Shown: in pieces, positions 36,865-47,161 of the stretch | Position numbering within the stretch: the stretch's first letter is position 1 | Layout of the letters: each line of letters starts with the position of its first letter | NCBI RefSeq assembly: GCF_009730915.1 | Contig: NC_052474.1 | Location: 21,611,501 to 21,675,500, forward strand | Direction: 5' to 3' | Length of the DNA stretch: 64,000 bases | Source: Dioscorea cayenensis subsp. rotundata | Taxonomy: Eukaryota; Streptophyta; Magnoliopsida; Dioscoreales; Dioscoreaceae | Notes under the pieces: generated by a model | Seen by the model: the letters and a program-made list of their open reading frames with translations, nothing else | What the model was told of the DNA's origin: nothing | The model's database searches: none | Made by a program: the position numbers and the translations under genes

Positions 36865-37437
36865 TACCCTCCCTTGATTGAAGTTTGCAGACACCCAGCT
36901 GTGCTCTGGTTGTTGTATGCTTCTCCATAGGTAAGGGCTTAGTGAAGATGTCCGCGAACTGACTTTTGGTATCATAATGTTGGAGAGTAATTACACCATC
37001 TGCTGTCAGTTCTCTGATAAAATGGTATCTTATATCTATGTGTTTGGATCTGCCGTGGAGTGTTGGATGCTTAGCAATTGATAAGGTGGATTGATTATCA
37101 CACCACACTATGGTTGGATGGGAAATCTTCACTTCAGAGTTCGTTAGCATTCTACTGAGCCACACTGACTAGCAAGCAACATAAGTAGCGACAATGTACT
37201 CAGCCTCAGTGGTTGATAGTACCACAATGTCGTCCTTCTTGGATCCCCACACAATTGCACTAGACCCAAGTAGAAACACCATCCCAGAGGTGCTTCTCCA
37301 ATCACTCATAGAACCACCCCAAACACTATTTGTAAATCCCTCCAGAACTCTATTTGAATTTTGTGAAAACCATAACCCATATTTAGTAGTGCCTGCCAAT
37401 TATCTCATTATGCGCTTGGCTGCACATATGTGTTTTT
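36865..37437 (-). pseudogene. Copia 1 RNase H domain remnant
   Basis: The minus-strand frames 37399-37169 and 37165-36848 contain SDWRSTSGMVFLLGSSAIVWGSKK, STTEAEYI, WCDNQSTLSIAKHP, HIDIRYHFIRE and QFADIFTKPLP, the ordered RNase H and C-terminal motifs of copia polyproteins. A stop separates the two frames. The upstream edge reads HICAAKRIMR, continuing the RT region across the hAT insertion. Confidence 0.85.
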
Positions 37438-39368
37438 TAGGGGTGTAAACGAGTCGAGCTGAGTATCACCAGGCTCGAGCTCGGCTTGAGTATATTATTC
37501 GAAGGCTCGAGTTTGGCTCAAGCTCATTCGAGCCATGTTTTTTGTGCTCGAGCTTGGCTCGCTGAAAAGCTCCGGCTCAAGCTCATTCGAGCCTTTTTGT
37601 GCTCGAGCTTGGCTCATTGAAAAGCTCAAGTAGCTCAAGCTCAGCTTGTTTAAGCTTGATTAACCTTTCACTCAACAATCAATCAAACAAACTGAATAAG
37701 CAGATTAGTTGTATAAATGCACTAACTTGTCAAGCAAGATACCTCAACAGCCAAGTAGAATCAACAAACTGAATAAGCACCAGATTAATTGTATATATGC
37801 ACCATCGATATCAAGATTAAAAAATTTCGAGCAAACAAAATGAGATTTGATTCAATCTGTAAATAAAATTTCCATCTCTGTCAACTCCATTCCCTTATAA
37901 ACAACACAATAGCTTGATCACGCAACAGGCAGGGCAAAAGGAGTATAACACATGAAGTTAGGACACACGAATATTGAGCATGTGATAGGATATGCATTAC
38001 ATCAAAAAGACCCGTCTCTTACAAAGCATCAGTCTAGACTTTGGAATCCAATGCCAAGGGTTTCTTTTTTCCTTAAGACCCTGAAAAACATCATATTAAG
38101 GTTCATAACAAATGCTAATGGAGAGATTTATATTGATAGTACTTAAAAAGTTAAGCTTGTGAAGGCATAGAATTTTATCATTTTACATGATGAGCAAGAT
38201 CGGATTGGTTCTAGAGTAACTTCGACAGAATTTGGAACCACTAGATCTTCTGATAAGGGAAAGACAGTAAGATTACCACGTTGATTACTTGATCCCCACA
38301 TACTAGAACCTAAAAGATGTATTTAATTGATCATTTAACTAACACAAATTCTGAAACGGCTTAAGTATAGTTTAATATTTTTTGACACAAAAAAGCAAAG
38401 AATTTCATCAAACAAGCACCTGAACAAAGAGATACATACATAATTATACATACACACACTAACAGACCAATCACTATGTTAGTATTGATAGATGCATCAA
38501 AATTGAACTTTGAACAATTAAAACAAGATAACCTCCGCACTAATTGATACATCTAGACACATAATCTGTGTCGTAAAACATGTTGTGAACACTGCAATAA
38601 GAGATACAGCTTGGTCCCCAATCCCATTAACTTTGTTGGCATCTAATTCCAAAGTGTTATCAATTTTCCACAACTTCTTGAAGATAGCATAATAACTGGC
38701 CGGCGAGAAAGGAGATGAAGTTTAGGGTGGCGACGCAGTCGTAGGGAAGAGGCAAAGGAAGGGATGATAAAGTCGGCGTGTAGATCACCTGAGAGTTTCC
38801 AGAAGCATGCAGAGTCGGCATGTAGATTTCTGGAGGGACGGATCAATGCCGGCAGCGGCGAGAGAGTAGAGGCGGTGGGGAGTTTGACACGAACGGCGAG
38901 ATGGAGAGGAGTGTCACGGACTCACGGCGAGGGATGTCAAGACGGTCAAGGGTGGCGGAGACGAGGTCGGCGCAAATGACAGAGATCTAAGATTGGGATG
39001 ACAACGTGACGGGACTAGTCTACTGGGTGGGAGTTATGGCGTGGGAGGCCAGGACTTGGGAGTTGGGAGGAATTTCAATTAGGGTTAGGGTTGATTTGTT
39101 GAATAGATTAGAATAATATAAGTAATTTAATATATTGTTTATATACTTATGTATTTTTGTAATTTATATATAAATAATTTAATATTTTATGTATAAAAGC
39201 TCGTTTAGGCTCGCGAGCCTCACGAGTTTAGTATTTTTGGGCTCGAGCTCGGTTTGTCAAAACAGCAGGTCGAGCTCGCCTCGGCTTGTGAAAAGTCGAA
39301 TCGAATTTGAGCACAGACCGAGCCGATCTCGAGTAACTCACGAGTAGCTTGACTCATTTATACCTCTA
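37438..39368. mobile_element. Large hAT-type non-autonomous element (1.93 kb) inserted in copia 1
   Basis: The left end taggggtgtaaacgagtcga and the reverse complement of the right end tagaggtataaatgagtcaa form the inverted repeat. Flanks gtgttttt (37430-37437) and gtgttgtt (39369-39376) are a 7/8 target duplication. It falls exactly between copia RT (...FLSNPSKQH) and HICAAKRIMR. Both subterminal regions are packed with gctcgag/ctcgagc units. The interior includes a GC-rich, non-repetitive stretch (about 38695-39075) that may be captured host sequence. No transposase was recognised. Confidence 0.85.
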
Positions 39369-40060
39369 GTGTTGTTTGCTTGGATTAGATAGAAATCTTA
39401 ACAAGTTCACTGCAAAACAAACATCGGGGCTAGTGTGTGTTATGTATAGCAATTTTCTAATTGAACAACTAAACGTTCTTGCATCTGCCTTCTCTGGATT
39501 CTCCTCAAACAAATGCTTCTCATTCACACCAATTGGTGTTCCTTCAGGATTGTAATTCGCCATACCTAGCTGAGTTAGGAAATCACTCACATACTTCCTC
39601 TGAGTGATGAACGTTCCACCTATCATTTGCTTCACTTCAAGTCCCCAAAAATAGTTCATCAGGCTCAGATCAGACATATCAAAAGTGTTTGTCATGTCTA
39701 CCTTGAATTCTTTGATCATTTTCAATGACGAACTAGTATATATTATATCATCTACATAGATACTCAACAGGAAAATCTTCCTACCTTGAGTCTTCTTGTA
39801 CATGGTGTGTTTATTCTCACTTCTTGTATATCCAAGCTGTTTAAAATGCATGTCTATCTTGTTGTACCGGGCTCTTGGGGCCTGCTTTTACCCCATACAA
39901 GGTCTTCCTCAACTTGTATACCATGTTCTCATTCCTTTTTACAATGTATCCCTTTGGTTGTTCAATGAAAACCTCTTCCATTATCTCCCCATTTAGATGC
40001 TGATCTTACATCAAAGTGATACACTTGCCAGGTAGTTCGTGCCGCGAGAGCAAGGAGAAT
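39369..40060 (-). pseudogene. Copia 1 reverse transcriptase remnant
   Basis: The minus frame 39851-39366 has IFLLSIYVDDIIYTSS (the YVDD catalytic box), then LSLMNYFWGLEVKQ, ITQRKYVSDFL and the end FLSNPSKQH. Just upstream, in other frames, come VYKLRKTLYGVKAGP and VRILLALAA, normal copia RT pieces. Stops and frameshifts inactivate it. Confidence 0.85.
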
Positions 40061-40770
40061 TCTCACCATTTCATCCGTGCCATCTGTGAAAACACTTCTT
40101 TATAGTATACTCCGTATTGCTGTGTTTACCCTCGGGAGACCAATCTAGCTTTATGTCTTTGGATCTAACCATCGACTCTGTATTTAGTCTTATAAATCCA
40201 TTTGATACCCGCTGCTCTTTTATCTGACGGTAATTCGGTTAATTCCCATGTATTATTGCTCTAAATTGCTAACATCTCTGCAGTTATGGATTCTTTGCAC
40301 CTAACTGCTTCACTAAAACAAAACGGGTTAAGTAACATTCAGTGCGAATGTGCATGAATTATAGATATCAATAAGTGATTTTATCTTCATGGGAGAAGAT
40401 CCATCCGTGGGTGCTACTCTACGCCTTGATATTTCTTCTATTTCATTAGGGTTTGAACAACATGCATCTCCTGTTGATTCACTCAACTCTGCAACAACAT
40501 TAGGTGTTGAGTTACCGGTGGTGAGAGAACCCTCGTTTGCAATGCCCATTAACTCCTCAACTGTAATAACCGTTTCCTTTTTTCCAGCATCAGCCCAATC
40601 CCAGCACTTACTCTAATGAAACACATTTCTACATACAACCACATTGCATGTAGCTGGATTGTAGGGCTTGTATGCCTTTGTCTCAGGGTTTTGACATTAA
40701 AAATGGTTTTTACTCACATCCACTTAATATTAATATTTTGTTAACTAAATTCTTAATGAGGCTTACGTTG
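40061..40770. other. Degraded pol spacer of copia 1
   Basis: This lies between the integrase and RT remnants, where copia polyproteins have a variable linker. It carries short broken frames without firm motifs. Confidence 0.4.
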
Positions 40771-41212
40771 TCAAGCAAACAAGCTTAAAAAGCTAGGGTT
40801 TAGACATACAACTACATTGCATGTAGCTGGATTGTAGAGCTTGTATGCCTTTGTCTCAGAGCAATAACCCAACAGTATACACTTCTCAAACTTCTCATTC
40901 AACTTCAAATGCTTCTGTGCGAGAATTAGGGCAAATACGATGCTTCTAAACATTGTGAGATGACCTACGGATGGCTTCACCCCATGCCACACTTCATATG
41001 GCATTCTGTTCTGAATTGCCTGAGTTAGTAATTTATTAATCAAATAAACTGGGGTAGCTATCTCCACCTTAAGCAGACTTCGAGTCATCTCCATCACCGT
41101 TCTCTGTTCTTCCTTTCCACCACGCCGTTTTGTTGAGGCGTGTAGGGTACCGTTAACTAACTCCTGATGCCCAACTCTTCATAGTAGTTTCGAAATTCAA
41201 GTGACGTCTATT
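40771..41212 (-). pseudogene. Copia 1 integrase C-terminal remnant
   Basis: The minus frame 41097-40771 reads ATPVYLINKLLTQAIQNRMP, YEVWHGVKPSVGHL and KCILLGYCSETKAYKLYNP, the integrase C-terminal motifs. Upstream in another frame is YTPQQNGVVERKNRT, which carries the last catalytic Glu. It abuts the truncated 5' LTR at about 41212, so everything from gag to the integrase start has been deleted. Confidence 0.82.
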
Positions 41213-41349
41213 TTCATTAACTAGCTCTATCATACGTTTCTCTTCCATGCTACATTTTCATCCACATCAATATGCATCATCCATGATCGTCTCTATTCAA
41301 CAATCAGGCACCTCTCAAGCACATCCATGCTTGAAATCACATCTTGACA
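41213..41349 (-). repeat. Truncated 5' LTR of copia element 1
   Basis: 137 bp that align with 36728-36864 of the 3' LTR, sharing cattaactagctctat and catgcatcatcca-type blocks. It ends in cttgaca next to the target duplication. Confidence 0.75.
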
Positions 41350-41790
41350 TCTTGGTGATTTATTAATATTATGGTTATGGTGTCTTTTTAGTCAAATGCT
41401 ACTGTCATGGTAGGGTTATTAGGGTTATTATTAAGTCTTTGTAAAATATTCACAAATGATGTAATTAGTCAAAACCTGCTCTAGGTAAGATGATGTGGCA
41501 TGACTTGTCACATCAAGTGGTTTCATAAAACCATGGGTATCCACGGTTTTAGAATAGTAATCTCTCCTTCGATATAAGGTTAAGCCTTGTAACCATTTGG
41601 GCATGAATGAAAAAGTATTAGCTTGGAATAATTGCTTTGTGTCTTGCTCATCATCTCTCTATTTTCTTCTCATCTCCATGTCTAACCTTTTTTCCTAGCT
41701 TCACTTGGTCTATTCTAATAACTCTCACAACCACTTATTTGTAGAAAGCCCTTGTCCCTCTTTCTTGTGGTATCAAAGCCAATAAATTAG
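41350..41790 (+). mobile_element. Older copia remnant: RNase H tail, LTR-like sequence and primer-binding site
   Basis: After the target duplication the plus strand reads GDLLILW, the continuation of the RNase H piece at 36390-36463. Further on is an LTR-like stretch with a TATA-like gatataagg (about 41571). At 41768-41780 tggtatcaaagcc matches, at 12 of 13 bases, the initiator-tRNA-Met primer site used by copia elements. A primer site downstream of RNase H is out of normal order, so parts have been rearranged or two remnants abut. Confidence 0.45.
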
Positions 41791-42422
41791 TATATGGCGG
41801 GGTAAAAGTCTCTTGTCCACATTTATTCACCATGCCACATGATAGTAAAATTATAGTGGTAATGGCAAAGTTCCTAGATATGTACATCACACTTTCCCTT
41901 GTCCTTAAAAATGTACTCCATATACCAAAATTGTCAGCTATTCCTAGCTAACATAGGCTAAGTTAGGAAGATTGGTTTGGAATCCCCTAAATGGAGGTAT
42001 AGAATCAATTCTTTAAATGGAGGCATTTGGATAAAAAGTTTAAAGGTTTAGAAGTGATTTAGTTATTTATGTTTTGTCTTCTAAGTTACTATACAATACT
42101 GCATAGTATCAATTCATATGAAGTGAGGAATTTAGTACTTTCTTTCCCATGTCGTATTTTTGCTTTATTTTACTACAAAATTAATGGCTTGAATATTGGG
42201 CTTATGAAGCATTTGTTAGCAAGCTAATATGTGTGCTTAGACTTTTGTTTCATGCATTAATGTAACTAGCACTAACTTTAATACTTACGGAGTTTTAGGT
42301 TTTGACTTTTGTATTAAGCATGTGTCATATATATTAAGTGCTACATAAAGGGATGATTTTTAGTGGATGAATGTATGAGGAAAGATAGTGGAGAAAACTA
42401 ATAAAACTTCATCATTACCATC
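41791..42422. other. Spacer between copia remnants
   Basis: No gene was seen. It may include decayed leader sequence of the plus-strand copia remnant; no gag motif was recognised. Confidence 0.4.
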
Positions 42423-42832
42423 TGTAAGTTTTGAGCTTGGCTGAATTGCCTTGGCTTCGTCTGCAGCAACTGCCTTGACCTCCTGGATCACAGCAACCTT
42501 GTCTGTAGAAATTAGCAACCTCACAGACAGAGAACATAGCAAGAAGATAGCTTTTACTAACATTTCCAACCACTCCAAAAGAGAACAGCTACAAGTATAT
42601 ATTACATAGATATAAAACAACTGCTATTCTAGGAATTAATAACTAGACTCAGAAACAGTATAAAAGACAACTAGCATCTTATTAAAGATTCAGTGATTAA
42701 AAACATATCTTGCCCACTGTACGGAGCTTCAACTTTGCTCGCAAACAGTGGCGTGCTTTGAGGAAACACTTTCCAGCTGGCATCCCTTCATAGGCCCCAT
42801 AACCCAGAATATAAATCTGGCCGCGTGTGCAA
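42423..42832 (-). repeat. 3' LTR of copia element 2
   Basis: It matches 46420-47161 minus the MITE along its length, sharing tgtaagttttgagcttgg, gagaacagct/gagaacaact and gcgtgctttgaggaaacact. The right edge is approximate, where the pol remnant joins at a tttatattc microhomology. Confidence 0.8.
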
Positions 42833-43658
42833 GAGATACCTGAGACAACTAATAACGCGTCAGTATTCTTTAACATCTACTGGTTCACCTTCTCCATCCT
42901 TATGTAATTTTAGTCTATGCTCCATGGGAAGTTTTGATGCATTACAATCATTCATTTTGAACTGTTGCAAGACCTTGTTGGCGTAGACTGATTGTCTGAG
43001 CGTGATTTGCTTCTCCTTCTGCTCAACCTCGATGCCCAAATAGTATGACCGAGATCCCAAATCACTCATTTTGAACTCATCCATCATCTGTACCTTAAAG
43101 TTTACTCTCTACTTCTCCCCGTGATGACCAGATCATTTACGTGAACTCCGACTATAACCGCAACTCCTTCTTGTCTAGTGTATAAAGCTTGCTCCTGTGT
43201 GCATTTCACAAATTTGAGTTTTTTTAGATGATTAACCAAATGTGAATTCCACGCTCTTGGGCTTAACGGAGTCCATACAGTGCCTTTGTCAACTTGTACA
43301 CCATATGTTCTTTGCTTGGCACCACGAACCCCTCCGGTTGAGTAACATACACCTCCTGTGTTAGAACCCCATCCAGAAAGGCCGATTTCAAGTCCATGTG
43401 GTGGACTTCCTAACCCTGGTTGGCTACAATAACTAGTATCACACGTATAGTATCAAGTCTTGCGACTGGTGTAAAAACTTCATCAAAATCCACTCCTTGC
43501 CGTTGAACATACCCCTTTGCCACCAACCTTGCCTTATGCTGTAATATGTTGCCCTCTGAGTCTCTTTTAACTTTGTAAATCCATTTCAGTCTAATGGGTT
43601 TATGTCTCGGTGGTAATTCAATTAGGGTCCAAGTATCATTTTCTTCAATGGTTTCCAC
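42833..43658 (-). pseudogene. Copia 2 reverse transcriptase remnant
   Basis: The frame 43658-43410 reads METIEENDTWTLIELP, LKWIYKVKRDSEGNI and KARLVAKGYVQRQGVDF, the RT start. The frame 43087-42860 reads MSDLGSRSYYLGIEVEQKE and ANKVLQQFKM. An intervening part is out of frame, and the segment carrying the YVDD box is damaged. After a stop, LRYLLHTRPDL at about 42835 is the last recognisable piece before the LTR. Confidence 0.85.
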
Positions 43659-44225
43659 CTCTCTTCATGGCCTGCTCCCATATGGCTTCACCCGTTGCAT
43701 CACAATAAGAGGTAGGCTCTTTAGTCCCCAATAATAAGAGATCTTAAAAAATTTGTTCTCCTTCGGTTTCTGTATATATATCGTCTATCTATCTGATCTT
43801 CCGTCTGTGTCTGGTGTGGTTGCTGTCTCTGGCCCAAAAGACATAGTCCTTCCAGCGAGAGATGTGTTTTAGGTACTTGAAATTGCCCCTTCTTGCAGCG
43901 GGAGTTTTTCCCCAGCACCTCTAGTTGCTTCGGATGCTCCAAGCACTAGAGTTATTGTAGTTTCCATCGTGTCCATTATACTTTCCGCCACTGTATTCGC
44001 AGTGCGTCCTGAGATCTCAGCCTCTCCTGCTGTTGTTGATACTATGATTTCCGGATAGTTACAGGTATTCACTTCATTGCTTTTACTCTACTCCCACTCC
44101 ATATTTTCTTGGAATACCACATCCTTACATGTAGTTTGCTGCAGTGTGGATCATATAGGCTATGTGCTTTGCTCCCTTCTTTCAGGCTGAGATACACCAT
44201 GGATTAACTACGGTCATCGAGCTTC
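43659..44225 (-). pseudogene. Copia 2 degraded linker between integrase and RT
   Basis: Short broken frames on the minus strand (44072-43869 and 43942-43721) correspond in position to the variable Pro/Ser-rich linker of copia polyproteins. No firm motif was seen. Confidence 0.45.
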
Positions 44226-45619
44226 TTAAGGTGTAGCTCCTTCACCTTGGCGTGCGCCATACAACCAAACACTCTCAAATGAGCCAAGTGAGGTTTCTTC
44301 AAATGGCTTGCAGTCTCCCAATGCTTTCGTCGGCAAGTAATTTAACAGTTTCACAGCATGCCTCACAGCTTCTCCCCGGAACTTCCCGGGCACATACTTG
44401 CTCTTGAGAAGAGATCTCGCGGTATCCATGACAGTACGATTCCTCTTCTCCACTACGCCGTTCTGCTGAGGTGTATACGGCACGGTGAAGTGTCGCTTGA
44501 TGCCCCATTCATCACACAATTCTGTAAACTCGTTCGATAGAAATTCCCCACCACGGTCCGACCTTACTATTCTTATCCGATGCCCCATCGAGTTCTTTGC
44601 TAGGTTTTTAAATTTTTTAAATTCAGAGCACACTTGGCTTTTAGTTCTCACGAAATATACCACATCCAATGAGTACAATCATCTACAATTAGGAAGAAAT
44701 ATTTGTTACCTGCCACGGTGCATGGTATTACAGGTCCGCACATGTCTACATGAAGTAGCTCCAATGGTTCCTTTGTTCTGAAATTTTCCTGGGCCGGGAA
44801 CGGACTTTTTGCTTGTTTGGCGACGAGGCAACCTTCACATACCTTATTCGGGTGTGTGATCACCGGGAGTCTGAGGGCCATTTGCTTCTCACCCATCAGC
44901 TTCAAGGCATGGAAATTTATATGCTCGAGTCTAGCATGCCAGAGCCATGCCGGATTGTCAAAGCTTGCCATGAGACAAGTTGGTTTACATGCTTCTTGTT
45001 GGATCTTGTAAAGTCTAATCGACGAGCGTCTCACTGACATCAGTAGTGTCCCATTTCCATCATAGGCTTTCAGAAACTCACCGACTATTTCAACTTCATT
45101 GCCGTCCTCCGTCATTTGATCGAGACTTATAATATTGCTGCGAAGTCTTGGTATATAATACTCTTCAGGGAGAACCCGATGATGACTGTTCTTGCACTGA
45201 AGCAAGATGGAGCCCTTTCCCATTATTTCTACGATGGAGCCATCTCCAAATTTAAGCGCACCTGTGATGCTTTCATCCAACCTTTGGAACTTTGCATGAT
45301 GACCTGTCTTATGGTTACTGACTCTATTGTCTAAATACCATATATCAGTGTGGAGTTGTTCCTTTTCGGCATTGTGTAGTTCAGGGATCAGTTCTTCATC
45401 ATTTAACATCACAACATCTTGCTTTTTCTTCCTCCTCAGTGTCTCCTCCTGTGATATGGTCAACCTGAGAGCTAGTTTTTCATCATGGACGAGGTTGGCC
45501 TTCTCTTCTCGTCTCTCACTCCAGCATTCAGAGGCATAATGCCCTAGTTTATCACGATTGAAACATTTAATGTGCCTCTTGTCTCTATTTCCGCTGTTGC
45601 TTCCTTCTTGGTGCGACAT
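44226..45619 (-). pseudogene. Copia 2 zinc knuckle, protease and integrase remnant
   Basis: The frame 45619-44648 starts with a zinc knuckle, CFNRDKLGHYASEC, whose second Cys is Arg. It goes on with WYLDNRVSNHKTG, where the protease D-S/T-G site has become D-N-R. GAG-pre-integrase and the HHCC site follow (WHARLEHINFHALKLM ... CEGC), then LELLHVDMCGPV. The frame 44678-44226 holds the integrase core, IVRSDRGGEF and VPYTPQQNGVVEKRNRT. The integrase Asp, Asp and Glu residues are still visible, but the knuckle and protease sites are destroyed. Confidence 0.85.
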
Positions 45620-46395
45620 GCTAGGAATACCGTGACCCCTTCTACCTCGTCCACGACCTCTGCTACGTCCTCTTCCCGAGCTCCACCTCTCTTGACTTCC
45701 ATTGTTATGTTTCTACTTCTCCTCACCATCCTTTTTTGCGCGCGCACTCCACTCTTCATGAGTTAGCAATAGCTGATCTTCTTGATTGTCTTCCTTCTGT
45801 ATGTGCTCCTCGTAAGCTTTTAGTCGACCAATGGCATAGCATCCAAATCAAAGAGTTGCTCGAGAGATGCGATAACCTACAGGAATCTATTTGGGGTTGA
45901 GCCAAATAGCTTCTTCGTAAGTGTGGCATCATCCATAGTTGCTCCAAGTTCACTGAACTTATTTGCCAAGCCGCTGATTCTTCCGGCGAACTCATCTATA
46001 GAGTCAGTCTCCTTCATTCTCAGGGTTTCAAACTCACTTTTGAGTGTTTGAACCCTTGCCTTCTTCACCCTATCCACACCAAGGAACTGGGTTTTAATGC
46101 TTTCCCACGCCTCCTTTGCGGATTTCTTCTTGGTAATCAGCAACAAGATATCCTCCGCCACCGCTTGGAAAATGCAAGCACGAGCCATCTTGTCTTTTCT
46201 TACATCCATCACCACTCCGGCAGCCAGCTTAATCACTTCCCACACTCCCCGAGCGTCCATATTAGCCTCCATCTTGATCGCCCAGGTGGAGTAATTTGTG
46301 GGTGTGAGCATTGGATAGTGCAGCGGTACCATTCCAAACTTTGCTGCCTGTTGTGTGGTGATCACCATGTCTTCAGGCCAAAGATACCTTGCCAT
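45620..46395 (-). pseudogene. Copia 2 gag remnant
   Basis: The minus frame down to 45877 from a plausible start at 46395 (MARYLWPEDM) contains FGMVPLHYPMLTPTNYSTWA, KMEANMDARGVWEVI, ILLLITKKKSAKEAWESIKT and MKETDSIDEFAGRISGLANK, typical of copia gag. The frame breaks near 45877, and the following Arg/Gly-rich part before the zinc knuckle lies in other frames. Confidence 0.85.
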
Positions 46396-46419
46396 GCACC
46401 TGATAGCTCTGATACCAGA

Positions 46420-47161
46420 TGTAAGTTTTGAGCTTGGTTGAATTGCCTTGGCTTTGTCCGCAGCAACAGCCTTGACCTCGTGGATCACATCAACCTTCTT
46501 TGCCGAAATTAGCAACCTCACAGACAGAGAACACAATAAGAAGATAGCTTTTACTAGGCCTGTTCATTTGGGGGAAATGGGGGAAGTGGGTTGACTTCCC
46601 CCACTTCATGTGTTCATTTGTCCTGAAGTGAATTTTGAAATAAACTCACTTCGGCAGTTTTTTTACTGAAGTGGAGGGAAGTGAGTCAATCTATAAAAAC
46701 TTACTTCCTCTCACTTTCAAAGTTTTTTTTGAACTCATAGAACTTCATATAACACCTAAATTTTCTATTTATATTCTCACTTTTTGACAAATGAACACCA
46801 GAAGTGCTAGAAGTGATATCACTTCCTCCCATTTCAGAGAAGTAGCACTTCCCGTATTTCCCCACTTCAGATCACTTTCCCCCAAATGAACATGCCCAAC
46901 ACTTCCAACCACTCTAAAAGAGAACAACTTCAAGTATATATTACATAGATACAAAACAACTGTTATTCTAGAAATTAATAACTAGACTCAGAAACAGTAC
47001 AAAAGACAACTAGCATCTGATCAAAGATTCAATGATTAAAAACATATCTTACCTACTGTACGGAGCTTCAACTTTGCACACAAATAGTGGCGTGCTTTGA
47101 GGAAACACTTTCCAGCCGGCATCCATTCATAGGCCCATAATTCGGAATATAAAGCTCCACA
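46420..47161 (-). repeat. 5' LTR of copia element 2, interrupted by a MITE
   Basis: It pairs with the LTR at 42423-42832. Removing 46557-46897 restores colinearity (tttacta then aacatttcc-like sequence). The right edge, set at ccaca (47161), is the best guess for the TG-start of the LTR on the minus strand. Confidence 0.72.
46557..46897. mobile_element. 341-bp MITE inserted in the copia 2 LTR
   Basis: The left end ggcctgttcatttggggg and the reverse complement of the right end gggcatgttcatttggggg form inverted repeats of about 21 bp. The interior is a set of complementary cacttcc/ggaagtg units, so it folds back on itself. It is absent from the other LTR copy at the matching place (after 42570), which proves insertion. 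The target duplication is short and unclear. Confidence 0.85.

Larger units (their letters stand above)
36464..41349 (-). mobile_element. Copia LTR retrotransposon 1, internally deleted, nested
   Basis: The ends are tgttgggaag at 36464 and its partner edge cttgaca at 41349, flanked by an exact 5-bp duplication tcttg (36459-36463 and 41350-41354). The coding strand is minus. The 3' LTR is 36464-36864 with the polypurine tract aagggaggg just inside it. The 5' LTR survives only as 41213-41349, which aligns to 36728-36864. gag, protease and the first part of integrase are missing. The remaining pol runs integrase, RT, RNase H, broken by stops and frameshifts. A 1.9-kb hAT-type element splits it at 37438-39368. 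Confidence 0.85.
42423..47161 (-). mobile_element. Copia LTR retrotransposon 2, decayed, RNase H deleted
   Basis: Two LTR copies, 42423-42832 and 46420-47161 (the latter enlarged by a MITE), flank a minus-strand gag-pol in the copia order gag, zinc knuckle, protease, integrase, RT. The primer site tggtatcagagc is read on the minus strand at 46419-46408, right after the 5' LTR. RNase H is missing: RT runs directly into the 3' LTR near 42830. I could not find a clear 5-bp target duplication, so the outer limits are approximate. Confidence 0.82.

Noticed and set aside
36793-36975. 60-codon frame at the copia 1 3' end as a separate gene
   Set aside because: It overlaps the polypurine tract and LTR edge and is an out-of-frame shadow of RNase H.
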